A stretch of 64,000 nt of DNA from assembly GCA_037962975.1 (NCBI GenBank), contig CM075673.1, forward strand, positions 148,634,667 through 148,698,666, written 5' to 3'. The notes under the pieces were generated by a model that was given only the letters and a program-made list of their open reading frames with translations, had not been told where the DNA came from and searched no databases. Positions 55,308 to 64,000 of the stretch are shown here, in pieces (the first letter of the stretch is position 1; every line of letters begins with the position of its first letter). The translations under genes were made by a program, and so were the position numbers. This stretch comes from Clitoria ternatea. Lineage: Eukaryota > Streptophyta > Magnoliopsida > Fabales > Fabaceae.

Positions 55308-56340
55308 ATGGCTGAGGGAACTAGTTCTGGTGGAGGAGATGACTTCTTCTTAAAATTTTCCCAATTGATGAGTAGGACTGAATCTGGTCCTACTCTTGAC
55401 AAATTCCTGAAAAGGAATCCCCCTGCTTATAAAGGAGGGCATGATTACGATGGGGCACATGTTTGGATAAGGGAAATGGAACAAGCTTTTGAGTATTTTA
55501 AGTGCTCGGAGGAGCAGAAGGTACAGTTTGCAACCTATCAGTTGAAGGACGAGGCTAGGATATGGTGGTCTTGGACCAAGGTGCAAATGACTGCAGCCAG
55601 TGCACCGCTGGTGTGGGCAAATTTCAGTAGGAGATTTCTGGTCAAATACTTCCCTGATAATTACAAAATTCGAAAAGAAATGGAGTTTCTGAGGCTAGAA
55701 CAAGGCAAAATGTCAGTGGCCGAGTATACTACCAAGTTTGATGAGTTATGTGACTTCTATCACCCTTTCTCCTTGGAAGGAACCGAGGGTAGTAAATGTG
55801 CTAAGTATGAAGCCGGACTGCGAATTGAACTTCGCAGTGTGATTATGCCGATGGAGATTTAGGATTATCCGACTTTGGTAAATAAGGCTAGGCTGACTGA
55901 GGAAGTGTAATTACAGAGAACATTTCAGTCAAAAGATAAGAGGCCGTTGAAGGCAAGAGGGTTCAGCTTCAAGAAAATGGGTCAGTTCTTTCGTGGCGGC
56001 AAGTCTTCTGCTATGTCTTCTTCCTCTTCTGGTTGGGGTTCTACTGGTTGTTCGGGTAGTCAGTCGGGTAACCGCGTATGCTATAATTGTGGCCAGGAGG
56101 GCCATATTGTGAAACATTGTCCGGCTAGTCAGATCGTTTGTTTCCAATGTGGACAACCGGGGCACCTTAGGCCCGATTACCCACAAAGGCAACAACCGAG
56201 TGGAGGTGATAACCGAGCCAATACTTCTGGGGCTCGTGGTGTGAATTTTTCGAGAGGAGCTAGAGGCGGTGCTGGTCGTGGAGGCCAACACTCAGGGAGG
56301 TCTGATGCTCAATCTAGTGGCGCTCAGAATGTTATGGCCG
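55308..56340 (+). pseudogene. RE2 gag (capsid/nucleocapsid), broken
   Basis: The ATG at 55308 starts MAEGTSSGGGDDFFLKFSQL. The gag domain spans about residues 45-150 (HVWIREMEQAFEYFKCSEEQ, DEARIWWSWTK, MSVAEYTTKFDELCDFYHPF). Stops at 55860 (TAG) and 55908 (TAA) interrupt the frame, which then continues without a shift. Two CCHC knuckles follow: 56079-56120 (CYNCGQEGH....C, intact) and 56139-56180 (CFQCGQPGH....), whose last Cys is replaced by Tyr. A Gly/Arg/Ser-rich tail ends near 56340. Confidence 0.92.
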
Positions 56341-59300
56341 GGCGAGTATTTTCCTTTGATGCTTCGGAAGTTGCAAGGACCGACAACTCGGTGCAGGGTA
56401 AGTGCCTTATTCATGGCTATATGGTAAATGTAATTTATGATTCGGGTGTGACTCATTCTTTTATCTCTGAGAGTTGTGTACGACGGCTTGGTTTGTCGGT
56501 TGTGCTAATGGAGAATGCTCTTAGTGTCTCTACTCCTACTGGCTCCACTTTTCGTGCAACCACTATGTGTGGGGAATTGCCGATGCAAGTTGAAGATCGT
56601 ACCTTTCTGGTGAATTTGATTTGTATGCCATTGAAGAACCTAGATGTTATCTTAGGTCTCGATTGGTTAGTTGCTAACCATGTTATGGTGGACTGCTATC
56701 GGAAGACCATCGTTTTCTCCCAGGAACTCGACACAAAGAACGTGGTGAGTGACATCTTCGCAACCTATGTTATTCTATTTACTTTGGAGGGACAGTATAA
56801 TCTTATGCCGAGTGATATTCCGGTAGTGTGCAATTTCCCTGATGTATTTCCGGAAGAAATTCTGGACTTGCCTCCCAGTCGGGAGATTGATTTTTCTATT
56901 GATTTGATTCCCGGGGCCGAGCCTGTGTCCCATGCGCCTTATAGGATGTCTTCTGTAGAATTGACTGAAGTGAAGAAACAAGTGAATGAGATGTTAGAGA
57001 AGGGGTTTATCCGACCAAGTGCTTCACCGTGGGGCGCTCCGGTACTATTGGTGAAAAAGAAGGACGGTAGTATGCAGATGTGTATTGACTACCGACAGTT
57101 GAATAAGTTGACCGTTAAGAATAAATATCTGTTGGCACGGATCGATGATTTGTTGGATCAGTTGTGAGGCGCTGTAGTATTTTCCAAGATCGACTTGAGG
57201 TCGGGATATTACCAAATGCGAGTGAAGTCGGAAGATATTCTAAAGACGGTGTTCCGGACTCGGTATGGACACTTCGAGTATGTTATAATGCCTTTCGGAG
57301 TGACGAATGCTCCTGCCATCTTTATGGAGTACATGAACCGGATCTTTTAACCGTACTTGGATCAATTTGTAGTAGTATTCATCGATGATATATTGGTGTA
57401 TTCGAAGTCAGTTGAGGAGCATGCACAACATCTTCAAGTTATTCTGCAAATATTACGTGAGAAAAGGTTGTACGCTAAGTTATCTAATGTGATTTCTGGG
57501 AAGGAAGTGTACAACTCTTGGGGCATGTGATTTCCCAAGAGGGCGTATCGGTTGATCCATCTAAGATTGAGGCAGTTATGGCTTGGGAAAGGCCTAGGTC
57601 GGTAACTGAAATTAAGAGTTTCCTCAGTTTGGCTAGGTATTATCGTCACTTATTGAAGGATTTTCACGTATTGCGCTTCCTTTGACTCAGTTGACGAGAA
57701 AGGAGAGTCCATTTGTATGGTCGGAAAAGTGTGAATTGAGTTTCCAAACTCTTAAGCGGTGTTTGACTATTGCCCCTGTACTTGCACTACCAGATATGAC
57801 AAAAGAATTTGTGGTGTATTGCGATGCATCTAAGTATGGTTTGGGATGTGTGCTGATGTAGGACGACCGGGTGATTGCCTATGCCTCAAGGCAATTGAGA
57901 CCGCATGAACAGAATTATCTGACTCATGACCTTGAGCTTGCGGCAGTGGTGTTTGCGTTAAAAATCTGTCGCCATTATTTGTATGGGTCTCGTTTTATGG
58001 TATTTAGTGACCATAAAAGCTTGAAGTGCTTATTTGATCAGAAGGAACTAAACATGAGACAAAGGAGATGGGTGAAGTACCTAAAGGATTATGATTTCGA
58101 TTTGAGGTACCACCCGGGTAAAGCAAATGTTGTTGCCGATGCGCTGAGTAGAAAAGTATTACATGCAGCTTTCTTGATGGGCAAAGAGCAAGAATTGTTG
58201 GAAAGCTTTTGTGATATGAACATTGGGGTTGTTATGAACGCTCCGAATCAAATGATAGTCGGAATTCTGAAGATCTCTAATGAATTTCTAGAATCTTTAG
58301 CTGTGGCCCAAAAGGACGATGAAGAGTTGCTAGAACTGCTTGCCACTCAAGCAAGTGGTAAAGATATGGAATTAACTAAAGGTAACGATGGAATTTGGAG
58401 ATTTCGAGACCGAGTGGTGGTGCCTGCAAAAGGTGATTTTAGGCAAGCCGTGTTAGCTGAAGCACATAGGAGTTCTTTAAGCATTCATCCTGGTGTACCA
58501 CGATTTGAAGAAGGAATTTTGGTGGCCAGGAATGAAGAAGGCAATAACCGAGTATGTGAAGTCTTGTGTGATATGTCAGAAATGTAAGGTTGAACACCAG
58601 AGACCCCCAGGTTTACATCAACCTCCTGAGATTCCGATTTGGAAATGGGAGAGTATTACTATGGATTTCGTATCTGGGTTACCTCATACCCAATCTGGAT
58701 GTAATGCAATTTGGGTAATTGTAGACCGGTTGACCAAGAGTGCTCACTTCTTGGCTATGAACATAAAATGGTCATTGGATCGACTGGCTAGGTTGTACAT
58801 TATGGAGATTGTAAGATTTCATGGCGTACCTTCAAGTATTATTTCCGATCGGGATCCTCGATTTACTTCCAAATTTTGGGGAAGCTTTTTGCAGGAATTG
58901 GGCACTGAACTAAGACTGAGTTCAGCTTATCATCCTCAGACTGATGGTCAATCGGAGCAAACAATTCAGACCTTAGAGGATATGCTTAGAGCCTGTGTAT
59001 TGGAGCAAGGTGGTTCATGGGAAAGATACTTGCCATTGGTGGAGTTTGCGTATAATAACAGCTACCACAGTAGCATTGGGATGGCTCCATATGAAGCTCT
59101 ATATGGTCGAAGGTGTCGTACACCTCTGTGTTGGAATGAAAATGGCGATGCCATTCATTTGGGGCCCGAGTTAATCCAGGAAATAAATGAACAGGTTGCC
59201 TTGATCCGAGAGAAAATGAAGATTACCCAAGACTGACAGAAAAGTTACTATGACAATCATCATAGGCCACTTGAGTTTCAGGCGGGTGACTGGGTATTTC

Positions 59301-59701
59301 TGAAGGTTTCATCGACCAAAGGTGTAGGTTGGATATTGAAAAGTCACAAGCTTAATCCGAGATACATTGGGCCGTATCAAATTTTAGAGAGGATCGGTGA
59401 TGTTGCTTACCGACTAGATCTTCCCCAGTCGTTAACTAATATCCACAATGTGTTTCATGTGTCACAACTCCGAGCGTACATTCCGTGTGACTCCATGATT
59501 GTGCCGGATGATTCTATCGAACTAAAGAAGGACCTGACGGTGGAAGTTACATCGATCGGTATTGAGGAATACCAGACTAAACGGTTAAGAAACAAGGAAG
59601 TACCATTGGTAAAGGTGAAATGGCAAAATTTAAATGGGATAACCTACACGTGGGAGTTTGAGTCGGACATAAGACGGGTGTACCCCGATCTTTTTCAGTA
59701 A
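56341..59701 (+). pseudogene. RE2 pol (PR-RT-RNaseH-IN-chromodomain), broken
   Basis: Protease VIYDSGVTHSFIS (DSG at 56439-56447; Ala to Val in the flap-adjacent triplet). RT has LLVKKKDGSMQMCIDYRQLN and FIDD at 57378-57389. RNase H has VYCDASKYGLG, SDHKSLKCLFDQKE and HPGKANVVADALSRK. Integrase has a zinc region (58460-58610), then TMDFVSGLP, SDRDPRF and QTDGQSEQT for the D, D, E triad. The GPYQILERIGDVAYR module and a chromodomain-like C-terminus end at a natural TAA (59699-59701). In-frame stops are at 57165, 57348, 57859 and 59234. Frameshifts occur near 57487, 57650 and 58490. Compared with RE1 the catalytic residues are better preserved but the reading frame is more broken. Confidence 0.93.
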
Positions 59702-59730
59702 GATGCGTTGATTTCGGGGACGAAATCCCT

Positions 59731-59744
59731 TTTTAGGGGGTGGA
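59731..59744 (+). other. RE2 polypurine tract
   Basis: TTTTAGGGGGTGGA lies directly before the 3' LTR, preceded by GGGGACGAAATCCC as in RE1. Confidence 0.85.
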
Positions 59745-62285
59745 TGTAACATCCCAGATATTTTAAGTAAAATTATGAGTAATGGGAAATATTAATTATT
59801 GTTTTAAAAATTTATTTGATGTTTTTATGAATTATTATTAAAATAAATGTAATTATAAATAATTAAATATTGTGAAAATAAATAAAATTATTTGATTGAT
59901 TAATTACAAACAGGTTAAATGAGGTGGAATTAGAAGAAGGTAAAAGTTTAATTAAAACTTTTAATGAAAATATAAAAGAAATAGGGAAAAGACAGTTTTG
60001 CCCCTAAGCTTTAAATAATAAAGATCTCCTTTCTTCTTCCTTATTATCCACACGAGCCTTCTTCTCCTTCTGTTTCTTCTTCTTCGTTTTCTCCTCACGC
60101 TGCTGAGCTGCATGCTCTGAGGGAAGGCTTCTTCCGTGTCAAAACTTCGAACGAACCTCATTTCCGTGACCGTGATTTCGAGGTGAGTCCAATGAACCGT
60201 TTAAATTGGGTTATCTCTTCCCTTTTCGTTTTCTCTTTTGGACTGAATGGTCATGCATGGTGGGGTAAGGTTCTGTTTTCCACTCCTCTGGTGTGTATGA
60301 GCTCGAAAATGGTCTTTAGAGCAGAGGGTGGTATGACGTTAATGGGTTTTGCATTCTGACCCCCGTACGTAGCAAAACGAACATCGAAGGACCAAGTGTC
60401 GAAGCTGGTGTTGGATTCGGAGGTGAAACCATGAACCCAGCGCTTAGAGGACGTAATCGGCATCAAGAGCAGATCGTTGAAGCTTGGAATAGAGGTAAGG
60501 GAGGTGTTCGGCTTGTCATTAATTAGAATAGGACATATTTAGGGTCTGAGTCATTGAACTGATTGTGAACATGGTAAGAAATGTTGCAGGATGAGTTGTA
60601 TGTGTATGTATGTATGAATATGGACACCGGTCGGTTTAGGATCGCGTGTGGCCTGCGATGATTGAGTTTGAAATACTTGATGTTATGATACTCAAGGTGT
60701 ACAGTGGCGTTGTGATGACAGGCTTGACAAGTAGGTCGCCCATTTGATGAGTATGTGCTGTTGTGATGGCCACTTGTTATATAATATGATGAATGTGAAT
60801 GATATATGTATGATTATGTGGTGTGGGATGGCCGACGGTATGTATAGCCCCTCGTTTCCGGCTCCCATGGTTTTTATGCCCAGTTGAGCTACCCAGTGGT
60901 CAAGTAGGACCCAGTGGTTGAGGTGGAGAGTCAAGCAGGACTCAGTGAACCAAGCAGGGTTCACGGGGTGTCAAGTAGGACCCCCAGCTGAAGGCCGATC
61001 CTTTAGTATCCGGATACTAGGCATCAATTTTGTCTGAGAGTCAGTGGTGACAATTGATGAATTATTAGTATTATGATGATACGTATGTACTTGGTTATAT
61101 TTGCCGAGTGTTAATTGTTAAACTTGCCGAGTATGAATTGTTATATTTACCGAGTGTGAATTGTTATACTTGCCGAGTGTGATTTGCTATAGTCGCCGAG
61201 TGTGATTTGCAATGTGAGGATAAAGCAATCGGATGGAATTTATACACATGTATCTTGTTATTTAATTTCCGTTCTATATTAATTATGATGCCAAACACTC
61301 ACCCTTGCTGTGGTTTTTAATTTAGTAACCAGTGACAGGGAAGAGGTCGGAGCCCTGGAGGTGCGCCAAGCGGAGGATTGATGCCAAGGAACCGAGTGAT
61401 TATGAAATGAATTGTGTGTAATGTATAATGAATTTTCCGAGTATGTGATGCCATACTATGTTGCTTGTGTATGTTGACTAATGTGCATATGAATTATGTT
61501 GCTATGTGATCGGTATTGATTTTCATGAGTGAATTTGCGTTGCTATAGTAAAGTTAATTGCTGGGCGAATCTCTCCTGAGCGGATCCAGTCTTGTCCGAG
61601 CGAGGGCCGGGGGAATTTGATCCTGTGCCTATTTCGCTCAGGCGAGTATCCCTCGCCCCCTTCGAGTGGTTAGAATGTTTTCTGAGTGTGGAATGCCTGA
61701 GAGATCCATTTCCGAGTGAAGTAAGATTAGAATGTTTACGAGTAAGGAATGCCCAAGATATCCACTTCTGAGTGTAGACAAATTAGAATGTTTCCGAGTG
61801 AAATATGACCGAGAGAACTCCTTCTGAGTAAAGGTTAGGACGTTTCCGAGTGAGGCATGACTGAGAGAATTACTTCCGAATGAAGGTTAAGATGTTCCCG
61901 AGTGAGATACAACCGAGAGGACCATTTCCGAGTAAAAGACTTGTTAATTTTCCTTGTAGGTCCCATTGTTCGCTCAGGTTTAAAGTGTAGAATTCGCCCA
62001 AGCGAGTCGGAACTCGCCTAAGCGACCTTCACGGGTTTCGTTTAAGCGAATCGGGGTCTCGCTCAGGCGAATGACCCCTGTCTTCATTTTCTTCTTCCGC
62101 TGATTGTAATTAATTTCATTTTATTAATTAATTTATTCACTATTATCTATTATTTTGAGTATGCTTAAGAAAAATAAATATTATTTTACATTAGGATCTA
62201 ATTAACTATCTGTAAACGTGAAAAATTATTATGAAAAATGATTAAACGGTTGTAATTAAATGGTACATTGACGCGGGTCGTCACA
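59745..62285 (+). repeat. RE2 3' LTR
   Basis: At 2541 bp it lacks the 39-bp duplication of the 5' copy but otherwise has the same CCGAGTG and AAGCGAG arrays. It ends GTCGTCACA before ATTAA. Confidence 0.95.
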
Positions 62286-62290
62286 ATTAA

Positions 62291-62843
62291 ATGATTATTA
62301 CTTTATTACCTGTAGTTTTTTTGGTAAGGTTATTATTACTTGTAGTTTTTTTAACTTTTCAAAATAAAAAAATATACTTTATTTTGTATTTAAAATAGTG
62401 TGTAATTAAGTTTTAGCTGACTTTTATTTTTTTGCAAAAACACTCTTCCTTAAAAATTATGCTAAACAAAACATGTATTCAGTTTAAACTATTCTAGTGC
62501 AAAATTCTTTGAGATCTATCATATATAAAAATAATATAGTATAACATTTACAATAATATAGTATAATATTTACAGAAAATTCTTTGATGCTAATTAAGTT
62601 ATTTCTTTTTTCGTTCCAGCCACCGCCATACTCAGACAGGACTTCTAAGGACGTGAGTCACGACGAGCTATTCCTTTTTGGCTTTTGATCCTCATTAGGT
62701 ATTTGCTAAACCAATTTACTCTTTATTTGCCAATCATGCTATGTGATGCTAAATATGATGGTATGTGATGTTAAATATGATTTAATGCAAGTAGTTTAAA
62801 ATTTATCTATTTTGATTCAATTGCTTTCTACAAGCGACTGAAG
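62291..62843. other. AT-rich spacer between RE2 and the pectinesterase-like exon
   Basis: No exon of the adjacent gene could be recognised on the - strand. A short GC-richer piece (62615-62690) has no clear coding sense. It may be intron of the pectinesterase-like gene. Confidence 0.45.
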
Positions 62844-63170
62844 TTAGCACAAACCCTTAAGATCAACTGTAAAAACAAGGCTGATATTATAGTCTTGAAT
62901 GAGCCTAGAATTCCATTTAGCTTTGTCATATTTTTCCTTATGCCTCCTCCTGTGATGATATCTTCTCCCTATAACATTTTGTACTAGAGACACAAAGTCT
63001 TGAGCACCACTAAGCTTTATAATCTTACTAAATATACCAAGCTGAAAATTGAAACTATCATTAGGACTAATAACTATGAAGGAAGGTGGCATGGTATAAT
63101 GGAAAATTATCATAGAAGAGAGTAAAATAATAAGGCCAAAAAGCCCAAAGAGGGTTCTGTTGAGTCTCAT
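62844..63170 (-). pseudogene. Pectinesterase-like first exon, frameshifted
   Basis: The ATG at 63170 gives a 108-codon frame. It opens with a hydrophobic signal or anchor segment (LFGLFGLIILLSSMIIFHY, residues 7-25), then a basic His/Arg/Lys-rich stretch (GRRYHHRRRHKEKYDKAKW). WNSRLIQDYNISLVFTVDLK follows, which resembles the start of the mature domain of plant type-II pectin methylesterases. There the family continues into CANFS. Here CANFSRL is present just downstream but in another frame (2-base shift at about 62860), followed by a TAG. Pectinesterases remove methyl groups from cell-wall pectin. The catalytic Asp, Asp and Arg lie in later exons not seen here. Either this is a decayed gene, possibly broken by the RE2 insertion 0.6 kb away, or a sequencing error hides an intact exon. 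Confidence 0.5.
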
Positions 63171-64000
63171 GGTTTAACCTTATGACTTGGTTAGTATACA
63201 TTTGTTGTTTTGAGCCAAGAAACAAGTTTGGAGTGGAGGGTGAGAGTGAGGGATGCTTTTATTAAGTGTATGTGAAAAGGTGTGCTAATGATGCATGATT
63301 AGAGTGGGAGGTAAGAGATGTATGTAGTGCCTGTGTCATGTCTAAGCGTGTAGAGGCTATTACTAAAGTATGCTTTTATAAGCATTGTGGATCTTGAGAA
63401 TGAAAATTGCATTTGATGGTAAGACAAAGATACATAACAAGGGAGATTGGAAGATGGACACACAAAGTCACTGTAGAAAGCTCGATAAATGAGCAGGTTG
63501 ATAAATGATACAGTGCTTTATTTTCTTTATTCTAACTAGGCATAAAACATCACAATATTCATTCACAGCTTCAGCTCCATGCCACCAAACAAATAATTCC
63601 CTTCTTTTTCTCTTAAATTTAGATATTAATCCTAATTTATTTTAAAAATCGGGACCTATAAAAATAGCACAAATATACAAGTTGCAATACTTTAAATTGT
63701 CTACTGAATTGATACTAGAATCCCAAACTAGTCTTAAGCAAGAAACAAAACCTAAGATCATTAAACAATTATGGACAGTAGGAGAAGATATGTATAAAAG
63801 CAATGTTAGTTATTGTATAGAACATTTGAAAAACTGTATAGAGAAACAAAACAAACAATATTGTGTAATCAGAAAATAAATCATTTAAATGTTGAAATTG
63901 AGTGTCGGGTTCAAATATAAAAAATACCTCTTCAAGTTTCTTCTTCATTGATAAATGAAAATAATTATAAGTTATTCATGCTAACCAAAATTATTGTCTT
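63171..64000. other. Flanking DNA upstream of the pectinesterase-like exon
   Basis: AT-rich sequence without transposon structure that I can recognise. It may be promoter. A 65-codon frame at 63682-63879 (+) has no motif and is not called. Confidence 0.5.
63373..63382 (-). promoter_or_regulatory. Possible TATA box for the pectinesterase-like gene
   Basis: The - strand reads CTTATAAAAG about 200 bases before the ATG at 63170. A weaker TTAATAAAAG lies near 63255. The assignment rests only on sequence and distance. Confidence 0.25.

Larger units (their letters stand above)
52497..62285 (+). mobile_element. Full-length Ty3/Gypsy Tekay-like chromovirus (RE2)
   Basis: This 9789-bp element has LTRs at 52497-55066 and 59745-62285, the target duplication ATTAA (52492-52496 and 62286-62290), an initiator-Met primer site, a polypurine tract, and gag followed by PR-RT-RNaseH-IN. 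The C-terminal PLVKVKWQNLNGITYTWEFE segment is chromodomain-like, placing it in the Tekay/Del group as a family different from RE1 (coding is similar but LTRs are not alignable over most of their length). Six in-frame stops and at least three frameshifts disable it. The LTRs are very similar apart from a 39-bp duplication in the 5' copy and scattered substitutions. Confidence 0.95.

Noticed and set aside
57164..57388. 74-codon open frame (+) in RE2
   Set aside because: It is out of frame. The RT sequence with FIDD runs in another frame across the same bases.
62291..62843. Search for further pectinesterase exons
   Set aside because: No catalytic-domain motifs (GxYxE, QAVAL, QDTL, DFIFG) could be read in any - strand frame here.

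Overview
This window looks like transposon-dense intergenic DNA of a flowering plant. It is AT-rich, has plant-type introns, and is built from plant transposon superfamilies: CACTA/EnSpm, MULE, Ty3/Gypsy chromoviruses of the Tekay/Del type, an Athila/Tat-like element, and solo LTRs. A legume of the Phaseolus/Vigna/Glycine group is my best guess from the general look of the repeats, but nothing here proves it. I see no intact, clearly functional host gene. The nearest thing is a frameshifted first exon of a pectinesterase-like gene at 62.8-63.2 kb (- strand).

Layout. 1-7.57 kb: AT-rich DNA, an 851-bp solo LTR (1572-2422, duplication TAGAA), a 125-bp tandem duplication, a non-autonomous CACTA (CACTA-1, 3863-5365, duplication TGT), and a decayed MULE transposase (5848-7566, two introns). 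7.57-49.73 kb is one nest. A CACTA end fragment (CACTA-A, 7570-8210) is interrupted by a large coding CACTA (CACTA-B, 8211-49732, duplication ATC, coding on the - strand). CACTA-B was itself invaded by CACTA-2 (10186-11840, TAT), a 5.6-kb solo LTR (12269-17874, GGTAG), a full-length Tekay-like retrotransposon RE1 (17909-30246, CTCGA), and CACTA-3 (37127-44904, AAG). Without these insertions CACTA-B is about 14.1 kb. It carries a TNP2-type transposase (30571-33913) followed by a TNPA/Ptta-type gene split over 9.2-30.5 kb, both as pseudogenes.

CACTA-3 is the most interesting unit. It carries four collinear exons, with their introns, of an RRP6-like exosome 3'-5' exonuclease gene in antisense orientation (38006-38724). 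It also has a long inverted repeat just before its transposase start, a deleted transposase, the start of a TNPA-like ORF, and a truncated Athila-like fragment (RE3, 40517-44420: one 3.3-kb LTR, a tRNA-Asp primer site and part of gag).

49.73-52.49 kb is AT-rich and ends in a CACTA terminus with a TTAGCCACGG-type array (to 51942). 52.497-62.285 kb is a second full-length Tekay-like retrotransposon, RE2 (duplication ATTAA). Both RE1 and RE2 keep recognisable gag, protease, RT, RNase H, integrase and a C-terminal chromodomain-like segment, but each has several in-frame stops and frameshifts, so neither can make its own proteins. 62.3-64 kb holds the pectinesterase-like exon.

Two short motifs recur as arrays inside LTRs of different families, always in the same orientation relative to the element: CCGAGTG, and the near-palindrome CGCTCAAGCGAG. 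Non-coding blocks are also shared between different CACTA elements, or repeated within one, close to their transposase genes. These shared non-coding modules and the captured exonuclease fragment are the main leads.
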